Shown: in pieces, positions 1 to 6,882 of the stretch | Layout of the letters: every line of letters starts with the position of its first letter | How positions within the stretch are numbered: the first letter of the stretch is position 1 | Source: Natronohydrobacter sp. | GTDB lineage: Bacteria; Pseudomonadota; Alphaproteobacteria; Rhodobacterales; Rhodobacteraceae | DNA: 8,276 nt | Reading direction: 5' to 3' | NCBI GenBank assembly: GCA_007117255.1 | Contig: SKGU01000123.1 | Coordinates: forward strand, 1-8,276 | Program-made: the position numbers and the translations under genes | The notes under the pieces: generated by a model | What the model was told of the DNA's origin: nothing | Databases searched by the model: none | What the model saw: the letters and a program-made list of their open reading frames with translations, nothing else

Positions 1-148
1 CATCCTGTTCCATCAGGGCCTCAAGCTGAGATGTCAGATGCGCAATCCGCCCCGGCCCATTCAACCCCAGTTCCGCGGCCAGCGCGCCATAGCTTGCGCA
101 GCGGCGCTCTTGCGCCAGCCGTTCCAGCGCTGCACATAGCGCCTGCAT
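1..148 (-). CDS. Small protein downstream of gyrA, N-terminal part only
   Basis: The frame opens at ATG (148-146), three bases after the gyrA stop codon (154-152), and stays open for 49 codons to the left edge, so the C-terminus is missing. A GAGG Shine-Dalgarno sequence at 160-157, inside the last gyrA codons, lies 8 nt from the ATG and supports this start and translational coupling to gyrA. The peptide begins MQALCAALERLAQER and continues with SYGALAAELGL, then GRIAHLTSQLEALMEQD. The segment SYGALAAELG resembles the start of a small helix-turn-helix; the winged helix of O6-alkylguanine transferases and alkyltransferase-like proteins has a similar YGxLA motif. That likeness is weak and rests on about ten residues. 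I do not recognise the family and assign no function. It is probably real because of spacing, ribosome binding site and bacterial-type codon use. Confidence 0.68.
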   Translation of the reverse strand, partial: MQALCAALERLAQERRCASYGALAAELGLNGPGRIAHLTSQLEALMEQD

Positions 149-151
149 GGA

Positions 152-2896
152 TCACGCCTCTGCGCTGCCTGGCTCGTCGCTATCTGCGTCAGGCTCGCCT
201 GTCTCTGCGATGCGCGCAACCGAGACGACCATTTCGCCAGCACCTGTGTTGAAGACTTTTACCCCGCCGCCCGTCCGGCGCAGGAAGCGAATACCTTCGA
301 CCGGCACCCGGATCGACTGCCCCTTGGATGTGGCCAGCATGACCTGATCATTCATATCAACCGGGAAAAGTGCGACCAGTGCACCGCCGCGCATGGCCTT
401 GTCGGTCGCACCCACACCCTGCCCGCCCCGCGTGGTGATGCGGTAATCATGGCTGGAGGTCAGCTTGCCCAGACCGCCCGCCGTGATCGTCAGCAGCACA
501 TCTTCGGCGGCGGACATTTCAGCGTAACGCTCTGGTGAAAGTTGGCCGGCTTCTACAGTTTCATCATTGTCATCCGTGTCATCATCGGTCACGCCAGCAA
601 TCAGACGTCGCTGACGTATGAAGGCTTCGCGCTCTTCCGGCGTGGTTTCAAAATGGCGAATCACGGCCATCGACACGACGCTGTCATCGGTCCCAAGACG
701 CACACCGCGCACCCCCGTCGAATCGCGCCCTTTGAAGACACGCACATCCGTGCTGCGGAAGCGGATCGCACGGCCAGAGGATGTGACCAGCATCACATCG
801 TCATTTTCGTCGCAGATCCGCGCATTCACCAGCGTCACGCCTTCCGGCAGCTTCATCGCGATCTTGCCATTGCGCATGACATTGGTGAAATCCGACAGTG
901 CATTGCGCCGCACATCGCCCGCAGATGTCGCGAATACGATTTGCAGGTTTTCCCACTCTTCCTCTGGCCGTTCGACGGGCATGATCGCGGCTATGCTGAC
1001 CCCCATCGCAATCGGAAGAATATTCACCATCGCCTTGCCGCGCGCATTGCGCCCCGCCAATGGCAGACGCCAGGTCTTGAGCTTGTAGACCATGCCATCG
1101 GTGGTGAAGAACAGAAGCTGCGTATGTGTGTTGGCCACGAACAGGGTGGTGACGACATCATCATCCTTGGTTGCCATGCCCGACAGACCCTTGCCGCCAC
1201 GTCGCTGCGCGCGGAAATCAGCCAGAGGCGTGCGCTTGATATAACCGCCCGACGTGATGGTAACGACCATGTCCTCGCGCTCGATCAGGTCTTCATCATC
1301 CATATCGCCGGCCCAATCGACGATCTCGGTCCGACGCGGCACGGCGAATTGTTCGCGCACTTCGCTGAGTTCGGTGCTGATAATTTCCATCACCCGCGCA
1401 CGCGAGCGCAGGATTTCGAGATAATCCTTGATCTTGGCGGCAAGCGATTCCAGCTCATCCGTGACTTCCTTCACGCCCATCGCCGTCAGGCGCTGCAGAC
1501 GCAACTCAAGGATCGCCCGCGCCTGCACTTCTGACAGGTTATAGGTGCCGTCCTCATTCATCGTATGGCTGGGATCGTCGATCAGACGAATATAGGGCGC
1601 GATATCATGCGCGGGCCAGCGCCGGGTCATCAGCTTTTCGCGCGCTTCTGCCGGATCGGCCGAGGCACGGATCGTGGCGACCACTTCATCCACATTCGAC
1701 ACGGCCACAGCCAGACCGCACAGCACATGGCTGCGCTCGCGCGCCTTGTTCAGCTCAAAGGCCGTGCGGCGTGTGACGACTTCTTCGCGGAAACTGACAA
1801 AGGCCGTCAGGAAATCGCGCAGGGTCAGTTGCTCTGGCCGCCCCCCGTTCAGTGCCAGCATGTTGCAGCCAAAGCTGGTCTGCATCGGTGTGAAACGGAA
1901 CAACTGGTTCAGCACCACATCAGGCGTCGCATCGCGCTTCAACTCGACCACCACGCGCACGCCCACACGGTCGGATTCGTCCGCGACAGAGGAAATCCCC
2001 TCGATCCGTTTTTCACGCACCGCATCGGCGATCTTTTCCACCATGGTCGATTTATTCACCTGATAGGGAATTTCATCGACGATGATGGCAAAACGGTCCT
2101 TGCGGATTTCCTCGATATGGGTCTTTGCCCGGATCACGACGGAACCACGCCCTTCCAGATAGGCCTTGCGCGCACCCGAACGGCCCAGAATGATCCCGCC
2201 CGTGGGAAAATCGGGCGCAGGCACATAGTCCATCAGTTCGGAACTGGTCAGGTCGGGATTCTCGATCAGTGCCAATGTCGCATCGACCACTTCGCCCAGA
2301 TTGTGCGGCGGAATATTGGTGGCCATGCCAACAGCAATGCCGCCAGCCCCATTGACCAGCATATTCGGGAATCGTGCGGGCAGAACAGTCGGTTCCTGAT
2401 CGCGCCCATCATAATTGTCCTGAAAATTGACCGTATCCTTGTCAATATCGGCCAACAGAGCAGCGGCGGACTTGTCCATCCGGACTTCGGTATAACGCAT
2501 CGCAGCCGCGTTATCTCCGTCCATCGAGCCGAAATTGCCCTGCCCGTCGAGCAGCTTCAAAGACATGGAAAAAGGCTGCGCCATCCGCACCAGCGCATCA
2601 TAGATCGCGCTGTCGCCATGCGGGTGATACTTGCCCATTACATCGCCAACGCCACGCGCAGACTTGCGGTAAGGCTTGTCATGCGTGTTGCCTGCTTCAT
2701 GCATTGCATAAAGAATACGCCGATGCACAGGTTTCAGGCCATCGCGCAAATCCGGGATCGCACGACTGACGATCACGCTCATCGCGTAATCGAGGTAGGA
2801 GGCGCGCATTTCCTGCGTGATCGAAACTGACGGCCCGCCGGGTGCCGCAGGCGGAGTTTCATCCATGTTTTCAGGGGTTTCTGGGCTATCGCTCAC
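152..2896 (-). CDS. gyrA: DNA gyrase subunit A
   Basis: Breakage-reunion subunit of DNA gyrase, which with GyrB (A2B2) introduces negative supercoils using ATP. The protein has 914 residues (E. coli 875). Residues about 30-520 are the winged-helix, tower and coiled-coil core; the catalytic pair is Arg134-Tyr135 in AAMRYTEVRM. The quinolone-determining segment HPHGDSAIYD (91-100) has Ser96 and Asp100, the wild-type equivalents of E. coli Ser83 and Asp87, so no target resistance mutation is seen at these sites. The GyrA box QRRGGKG (564-570) opens the C-terminal DNA-wrapping beta-pinwheel and distinguishes GyrA from ParC. A charged stretch at about 750-800, including an acidic run at 770-778, interrupts the pinwheel, and the C-terminal tail (897-914) is acidic. 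The start codon is GTG, supported by GAGG at 2905-2902, 5 nt upstream. The gene is divergent from usg. Confidence 0.98.
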   Translation of the reverse strand: MSDSPETPENMDETPPAAPGGPSVSITQEMRASYLDYAMSVIVSRAIPDLRDGLKPVHRRILYAMHEAGNTHDKPYRKSARGVGDVMGKYHPHGDSAIYDALVRMAQPFSMSLKLLDGQGNFGSMDGDNAAAMRYTEVRMDKSAAALLADIDKDTVNFQDNYDGRDQEPTVLPARFPNMLVNGAGGIAVGMATNIPPHNLGEVVDATLALIENPDLTSSELMDYVPAPDFPTGGIILGRSGARKAYLEGRGSVVIRAKTHIEEIRKDRFAIIVDEIPYQVNKSTMVEKIADAVREKRIEGISSVADESDRVGVRVVVELKRDATPDVVLNQLFRFTPMQTSFGCNMLALNGGRPEQLTLRDFLTAFVSFREEVVTRRTAFELNKARERSHVLCGLAVAVSNVDEVVATIRASADPAEAREKLMTRRWPAHDIAPYIRLIDDPSHTMNEDGTYNLSEVQARAILELRLQRLTAMGVKEVTDELESLAAKIKDYLEILRSRARVMEIISTELSEVREQFAVPRRTEIVDWAGDMDDEDLIEREDMVVTITSGGYIKRTPLADFRAQRRGGKGLSGMATKDDDVVTTLFVANTHTQLLFFTTDGMVYKLKTWRLPLAGRNARGKAMVNILPIAMGVSIAAIMPVERPEEEWENLQIVFATSAGDVRRNALSDFTNVMRNGKIAMKLPEGVTLVNARICDENDDVMLVTSSGRAIRFRSTDVRVFKGRDSTGVRGVRLGTDDSVVSMAVIRHFETTPEEREAFIRQRRLIAGVTDDDTDDNDETVEAGQLSPERYAEMSAAEDVLLTITAGGLGKLTSSHDYRITTRGGQGVGATDKAMRGGALVALFPVDMNDQVMLATSKGQSIRVPVEGIRFLRRTGGGVKVFNTGAGEMVVSVARIAETGEPDADSDEPGSAEA

Positions 2897-2941
2897 CTGA
2901 TCCTCACACGCTTGTCAACCACTCAAGATATGGTTGCGCAT

Positions 2942-2971
2942 ACTCTATCAGAACCACGATATAGGGTGCAA
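2942..2971 (-). promoter_or_regulatory. Candidate sigma-70 promoter of gyrA
   Basis: On the minus strand TTGCAC (2971-2966) and TAGAGT (2947-2942) lie 18 bp apart, each matching four or more of six bases of the -35 and -10 consensus. Transcription would start near 2935, giving a leader of about 40 nt before the gyrA GTG. A better -35 match, TTGACA at 2918-2913, has no usable -10 box at the right distance because that place falls inside the start of gyrA. This is a pattern match only. Confidence 0.4.
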
Positions 2972-2988
2972 TGCCTGCCCGCCCTTTC

Positions 2989-3003
2989 CTTTGGCAGCCA
3001 AAG
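2989..3003. repeat. 15-bp perfect palindrome between gyrA and usg
   Basis: CTTTGGC, a central A, then GCCAAAG form a perfect 7-bp inverted repeat with a one-base centre. It sits upstream of the candidate promoters of both divergent genes. The second arm is partly repeated as TGCCAA at 3012-3017, which could also pair with TTGGCA at 2991-2996. There is no T-run behind it in either direction close enough for an intrinsic terminator. The form fits an operator for a dimeric regulator, but no binding protein can be named. Confidence 0.45.
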
Positions 3004-3030
3004 AGCGTCAGTGCCAACAGCATGTTTTTA

Positions 3031-3058
3031 TTGATTATTATCTTCTCTCTGGCATGAT
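3031..3058 (+). promoter_or_regulatory. Candidate sigma-70 promoter of usg
   Basis: TTGATT (3031-3036) and CATGAT (3053-3058) are 16 bp apart and each match four of six consensus bases. They lie in the most AT-rich stretch of the intergenic region (about 3022-3046). Transcription would start near 3065, about 25 nt before the usg ATG. The spacing is plausible and the match modest. Confidence 0.35.
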
Positions 3059-3090
3059 TCGAGATAGCAGATACAAACCAGAGGCACCAT

Positions 3091-3390
3091 ATGGAAACAT
3101 CGGCACTCGAACTCATGCTCAAAGGTTATGGACTGACCACAGCGGAAATGACCTATCGCATGCCCGATCACACGCATGTCCTGAACACTTTTGTCTGGCA
3201 GGATTATGACCTGGCGCCCGACTACCCGCGCTTGTTCGACTTCATCGAATACTGGCATGATTCAATAGACGGACCGCTGCATTGCGTGCGCTTCACGCAT
3301 CGCAAACAATTGTCAGCGGGCGAATGGCGTCATGTCGTGGGCGAATTCGAGGTTGGCAAATTTTCCAGACGCGATCTCAGGCTTCATTAG
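3091..3390 (+). CDS. usg: Usg family protein
   Basis: A 99-residue soluble protein without signal peptide or membrane segment. The run LKGYGLTTAEMTYRMPDH (10-27) followed by FVWQDYDLAPDYPRL (34-48), FIEYWHDSIDGPLH (51-64) and VRFTHRK is what I recall as typical of the alphaproteobacterial Usg family (Pfam Usg), named after a reading frame near trpF in Caulobacter and rhizobia. The family's biochemical function is unknown. The start ATG has GAGG at 3081-3084, 6 nt upstream. It is the only plus-strand gene here, divergent from gyrA and convergent with dsbB, whose stop codon lies inside its last codons. The length suits the family. No trp gene is next to it, so the usual trp link is not seen in this window. 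Confidence 0.85.
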   Translation: METSALELMLKGYGLTTAEMTYRMPDHTHVLNTFVWQDYDLAPDYPRLFDFIEYWHDSIDGPLHCVRFTHRKQLSAGEWRHVVGEFEVGKFSRRDLRLH

Positions 3391-3847
3391 CGCGGCGCAG
3401 GCGCAGGCTGATCAGCCATAGGCCCGCGATCCCGAAAGACGCGACCACGTTCCAGCTGGCCATGGACAGGCCCAGCATCTCCCAGGGCACCTCATCGCAG
3501 CGCACCACAGGGGCAGCCATGATCTGCGCCAACAGCTCTTCCGGGGTCATGGACGACAGATCGCCCCCCGCGCTGCAACTTGCAGGACCAGGCCACCACC
3601 CGCGCTCGACCCCAGTGTGATAAACCCCGATACCGCCGGACGTGGCGGCCCCGGCGGCCCCGATCAACGCAAAAAGCGGATGACCGGTCACAAGCGCGCC
3701 CGCACCAAGCAGCGCCACGACATGCGGCCAGCGCTGCCAGATACACAAGGCGCATGGCGCCATGCCGCCAATATATTCAAAAGCAAGAGCCCCGAGCAAC
3801 AGGCCAACCGAACCTGCCAGCGCCAGAAGCTCAATCTGTTTTCGCAT
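3377..3847 (-). CDS. dsbB: Disulfide bond formation protein, DsbB family
   Basis: Inner-membrane quinone reductase that reoxidises the periplasmic thiol oxidase DsbA. With the ATG at 3847 the protein has 156 residues and four hydrophobic segments (about 5-22, 38-54, 57-77, 130-148). Both redox pairs are present: Cys32-Cys35 in CALC, and Cys91 with Cys117 in the second periplasmic loop, matching E. coli Cys41/44 and Cys104/130. Arg39 follows CALCIWQ at the place of the quinone-interacting E. coli Arg48. The TTG just before the ATG could also initiate, adding one residue; I prefer ATG because it shares its A with the TGA of the upstream gene (TGATG), a common coupling arrangement. A weak GAG at 3859-3857 may serve as ribosome binding site. 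The last 14 bp overlap usg on the other strand. Confidence 0.92.
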   Translation of the reverse strand: MRKQIELLALAGSVGLLLGALAFEYIGGMAPCALCIWQRWPHVVALLGAGALVTGHPLFALIGAAGAATSGGIGVYHTGVERGWWPGPASCSAGGDLSSMTPEELLAQIMAAPVVRCDEVPWEMLGLSMASWNVVASFGIAGLWLISLRLRRANEA

Positions 3848-4425
3848 CAAAGATATCTCACGGCAACGAACCCGCCGAACAAAAGCACCATCAGCACCGT
3901 AAACACAAGCCCCAGCCGCGCTTCGATGAAATCACGAATGGGTGCGCCGAATTTCCACAACAAGGCCGCCACGATAAAGAACCGGAAGGCCCGCGCGATC
4001 ACGGACGCAACAAGAAAGACTGCCAGATTCAGCCCTGTCACGCCCGACAGAATGGTAATGACCTTGTAGGGAAACGGGGTCACTCCGGCGATCAGAACAG
4101 CCCAGGCTCCCCATTCATTATACCGTTCCTGGAATTCTGCGAAATAAGCGTCCTTGCCGTAAAACTCCAGCACTGGACGTCCCAACGTCTCAAACGCGCC
4201 ATAACCGATCCAGTAGCCTGCCAGCCCTCCTGCAACCGAAGCCACCGTTGCTACACCTGCAATCACAAAAGCACGCGACGGGCGTGCAACGATCATGGCG
4301 ATCATCAGCACATCAGGGGGGATCGGAAAAACTGAGCTTTCGATGAAGGCGACAAAGGCCAGTGCCCAAAGCGCATGACGATGACGCGCAAGCGACAAGG
4401 TCCAGTCATAGAGGGATCGTAGCAA
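3847..4425 (-). CDS. DedA/YqaA-type membrane protein with VTT domain
   Basis: A 192-residue polytopic inner-membrane protein of the DedA / SNARE-associated (VTT) family. DedA members are linked to phospholipid flipping and membrane homeostasis in bacteria; the substrate here cannot be read from sequence. Visible signs are FIESSVFPIPPD (27-38) with the acidic pair Glu29 and Asp38, the glycine-rich membrane segment at 53-78, GVTPFPYK (114-121) in the re-entrant loop, and arginines 145 and 148 in a later segment. Start is TTG: an in-frame TGA lies only four codons upstream, no in-frame ATG exists before residue 41, and AAGGG lies 6 nt before the TTG. MLRSLYDWTL is also a usual beginning for this subgroup as I recall it. 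The stop overlaps the dsbB start by one base, so the two are probably co-transcribed. Confidence 0.9.
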   Translation of the reverse strand: MLRSLYDWTLSLARHRHALWALAFVAFIESSVFPIPPDVLMIAMIVARPSRAFVIAGVATVASVAGGLAGYWIGYGAFETLGRPVLEFYGKDAYFAEFQERYNEWGAWAVLIAGVTPFPYKVITILSGVTGLNLAVFLVASVIARAFRFFIVAALLWKFGAPIRDFIEARLGLVFTVLMVLLFGGFVAVRYL

Positions 4426-4531
4426 GGCCTGCCCTTTTCATTCTTGTTAAAATATCCTTTGGCCCGCCTTGTAGGCGCCATTTGTAACGACCACAATGGC
4501 GGCGGGTTCAGTCTGTTTGGCTTTCACGCGC
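4426..4531. other. Intergenic gap between lipoprotein and DedA genes
   Basis: This 106-bp gap is the only sizeable break in the minus-strand run from the transporter genes to dsbB. It contains two small hairpins, CGCCT/AGGCG around TGT (4465-4477) and GCCATT/AATGGC (4478-4501 region), but neither is followed at once by a T-run, so there is no clear intrinsic terminator. An AT-rich ATATTTTAA on the minus strand (about 4447-4456) could act as a -10 region for the DedA gene, without a convincing -35 box. Whether transcription continues from the transporter operon into the DedA and dsbB genes cannot be decided. Confidence 0.5.
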
Positions 4532-5170
4532 TCATGCCACTGGCAGGCGCAGACCAATTACCTCCAGCCCCCAGCGCACCAGATCATTCAACACCGCGTC
4601 AGAGGCCAGATTGAACGACTGCACCACATCAAGTGTGTCAGTCGAAGCCGCCGGGGCCATTGCCTGAAAACTGCGCCGCGCCAGAATCCGCGCGTCGCTT
4701 TCGCGCACCATGCGTGCAACCAGCCGGATGCGTGTGCTGACTGTGTTACCATCGGCCGAAAGCTCTGCCTGAAAATCCGTGATCTCTGAAATAAGCGCAA
4801 AATCACCAGTTCCACCAAGCGGCCTGCGCCCGACATAGGACAGCGCGCCCGTATCCTCGAATGCGCGCAACATGACCGTCTGGAACATCAAGGGCGCCTT
4901 GTCTGACCAGCGCGCGCCGGGCAGGTAGAGCGACTGCACAGCATTCGGCTTGATCAGAATGCGGTCGATATCAAGCGCCCCAGAACTGGTCGGCGGCTCG
5001 ATGCTCAGTGAACGCGACAGCATCCGTCCCGCTTGCGGTAGATCAGGTGCGCGTAATTCAAACGCATCCAGCGGCGTGGTGGCGTCGCCAAGTGCCGACA
5101 ATGCCCCGCAGCCAGAAAGCACCGACATGCTGCCCACGCCGATCAGGAAATTGCGTCTGGGAAATGTCAT
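4532..5170 (-). CDS. PqiC-like ABC transport auxiliary lipoprotein
   Basis: A 212-residue lipoprotein, last gene of the lipid transport unit. The signal region has a twin arginine (PRRNFLIG, residues 4-11), a hydrophobic stretch and a lipobox LSGC with Cys21 as the lipidation site. Position +2 after the cysteine is Gly, not Asp, so by the enterobacterial rule it would go to the outer membrane. The mature part (about 36-205) fits the ABC-type transport auxiliary family (PqiC type): an early ALDIDRILIKPNAVQ strand, LPGARWSDKAPLMFQ, then a helix with FEDTGAL, and a C-terminal FNLASDAVLNDLV helix. In E. coli PqiC is an outer-membrane lipoprotein that meets the tip of the MCE protein PqiB; the same partnership with the upstream MCE protein is inferred. 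Its ATG overlaps the upstream stop (ATGA). Confidence 0.85.
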   Translation of the reverse strand: MTFPRRNFLIGVGSMSVLSGCGALSALGDATTPLDAFELRAPDLPQAGRMLSRSLSIEPPTSSGALDIDRILIKPNAVQSLYLPGARWSDKAPLMFQTVMLRAFEDTGALSYVGRRPLGGTGDFALISEITDFQAELSADGNTVSTRIRLVARMVRESDARILARRSFQAMAPAASTDTLDVVQSFNLASDAVLNDLVRWGLEVIGLRLPVA

Positions 5171-6879
5171 CTTCTGAACTCCGGTGTCTGGCGATTAAGC
5201 AGGAATTGCGTAGGATTGCGTTCGATCTGTCGCGTCAAGCTGTCAAGATTGCTGATCAGGCCACGGGTTTCGCGTGCAAGCTGGGTAATATTGGGCAGGC
5301 CAGAGGTGGTGAATTCACGCACTGGGCCGGAACTGTCGCGCACCATGCGGCCCAGATCATCAAAGGCGCGCGCGGCGCTGTCAGCAGTGCGGCGCAGATC
5401 AGCTGTGACTTGCGGAATGTCGTCTGACACCGAATCCACGGCGCGGCCCAGGCGCGCCAGCACATCGCGCAGGTCTTCGGTGATCGCACCAATATCTTCA
5501 TTGATCACACGGTCTGCACCGACAAAAGCGCGCTCAGCCGCCTCAATCGCCCCTTCGCTGGTTGCCAGCGCGCGGTTGATGGCGGCTAGCGTCGCATTTG
5601 CATTCGCAAATGTCTCTGTCACCTGATCAAGCGTGCGCACGCCACTGTCACTGAGCACTTCGACACGGCCAGACACGGCTTCAAGATCAGTGCCGACATT
5701 TGCCACCACACGCCGGATATCTGCTGTGGCAAGGCGTACGTCCTGCATGATAACGGGCAGATCATTTTCTGCCACATTCGCAATCGAGCGTGTTGCATCG
5801 GTCGCCATACGGACCATTTCGCGCGCCTCTGCCACCAGAAGTGCACCATCGCCGGAAATCAGCGCATCCACGCTGCGCGACATCGCCTCGACGCTTTCAA
5901 GCGCCGTATCGGCACGCGCCAAAAGTGGCTCCAACCGTTCAAGCGCCGGGTCCAGTGCTTCTACCCGTTGTGTGACAGCTGCGCCTGTGCGCGAAAATTC
6001 CGCTATCATTCCCTGCGCATCGCGCGAGATCGCCTCGATCTCGGCGCCAACCTGATCTGCTGCGCGGCGCAGATCAGCGACCATATCGGTCATGTCATTG
6101 GTCACAAACCTGTCGACAGTCTGCAAGGTCTCTGTCCCGGTCTCGAATGTGATGCGCGATTCCGTGGCGAGAAGCGCGAACTCGTCGATGGCGAATTGCA
6201 GGCTTTCCACCGTTTTCTCAGCCTGAAGCAGAATCGGCGTCAGGTTCTCACTGAATTCGGTAAAGGTCTCGGTTGCCGCAGAAATCGTGTCAGTGAATGC
6301 AGCAAAATTGTCCAGCGCGCGCGTAACCTCGCCGGTCGATGTTTCGACATTTTCCAGGATGTTCGACACGCGGGTCTGGTTCTCCTCGCCCAGAAGCTGA
6401 TTGACCTGCTCCAGCACGCGCAGAGTTTCATCCAGGACGCGCGGCGCACCCTCGGTCAGTGACGCAATGGTCGAGCGCCCGGCTTCCAGTCTGGGAATAT
6501 CCGTGCGGTCATTGATCAAGGGCGCATCCGGACTACCCGGAGATACGGCAATAAACGAGACACCTGTAATGCCGGAACTGTCCACAGTTGCCACCGAGTC
6601 TGCGCGCACGGGCGTCGGACGGTCTACTTCGAAACGCACAAGGACTGTCCCATCGCCTTCGGGTGCAAGGCGCACTTCCGTCACCTGCCCCACCAGAAGG
6701 CCGGCGAAGCGCACATCGGCGGCGCGCGACAATCCCGCGACGGAATCAAACCGCACTTCATATGTCGCAAACTGGCGATCCAACTGGAACTTGCCGAAGG
6801 CCAGAAAGAAACCGAGCACGCCGAAAAAGCCCAGCAAGGCAAACACCCCGATCAGCGTGTAATTGGCTTTGGTTTCCAT
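5167..6879 (-). CDS. mlaD: MCE-domain lipid transport protein, long MlaD type
   Basis: Substrate-binding MCE protein of an envelope lipid ABC transporter. It has 570 residues against 183 in E. coli MlaD. Residues 8-28 are one membrane anchor, residues about 39-115 the single MCE domain (YEVRFDSVAGLSRAADVRFAG, 40-60, broken here only for description, then LVGQVTEVRL and SSGITGVSFIAV). From about 135 to 550 the chain is almost wholly predicted helical, rich in Ala, Glu, Asp and Arg, with few prolines, and contains a degenerate repeated motif (see findings). The C-terminus QIERNPTQFLLNRQTPEFRR (551-570) fits the usual end of such proteins. MCE proteins form hexameric rings through which lipid passes; the long tail probably bridges part of the periplasm. 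ATG start, AGGA at 6894-6891 with an 11-nt gap, 3 bp after the ATPase stop; its own stop overlaps the lipoprotein start by 4 bp. Confidence 0.93.
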   Translation of the reverse strand: METKANYTLIGVFALLGFFGVLGFFLAFGKFQLDRQFATYEVRFDSVAGLSRAADVRFAGLLVGQVTEVRLAPEGDGTVLVRFEVDRPTPVRADSVATVDSSGITGVSFIAVSPGSPDAPLINDRTDIPRLEAGRSTIASLTEGAPRVLDETLRVLEQVNQLLGEENQTRVSNILENVETSTGEVTRALDNFAAFTDTISAATETFTEFSENLTPILLQAEKTVESLQFAIDEFALLATESRITFETGTETLQTVDRFVTNDMTDMVADLRRAADQVGAEIEAISRDAQGMIAEFSRTGAAVTQRVEALDPALERLEPLLARADTALESVEAMSRSVDALISGDGALLVAEAREMVRMATDATRSIANVAENDLPVIMQDVRLATADIRRVVANVGTDLEAVSGRVEVLSDSGVRTLDQVTETFANANATLAAINRALATSEGAIEAAERAFVGADRVINEDIGAITEDLRDVLARLGRAVDSVSDDIPQVTADLRRTADSAARAFDDLGRMVRDSSGPVREFTTSGLPNITQLARETRGLISNLDSLTRQIERNPTQFLLNRQTPEFRR

Positions 6880-6882
6880 GCG

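Noticed and set aside
542..1534. 330-codon open frame on the plus strand opposite gyrA
   Set aside because: Same reason: antisense mirror of gyrA codon bias with no domain or ribosome binding site.
1565..2830. 421-codon open frame on the plus strand opposite gyrA
   Set aside because: It lies wholly antisense to the certain gyrA gene; the composition is rich in His, Arg and Gln as expected from the mirror frame of a GC-rich gene, and no family is recognisable.
2913..2918. TTGACA on the minus strand just upstream of gyrA
   Set aside because: A perfect -35 box in isolation, but the matching -10 position would fall on the gyrA start codon region (TGAGCG), so it cannot drive gyrA with a normal leader.
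2904..3122. 72-codon minus-strand frame running through the gyrA upstream region and ending 7 nt before the gyrA start
   Set aside because: It begins antisense to usg, spans both candidate promoters and the palindrome, has no evident ribosome binding site, and its product resembles nothing known. A leader peptide seemed possible but has no support.
4465..4501. Two small hairpins between the lipoprotein and DedA genes, considered as a terminator
   Set aside because: Stems of five to six base pairs without a following T-run on the minus strand; not enough for a Rho-independent terminator.
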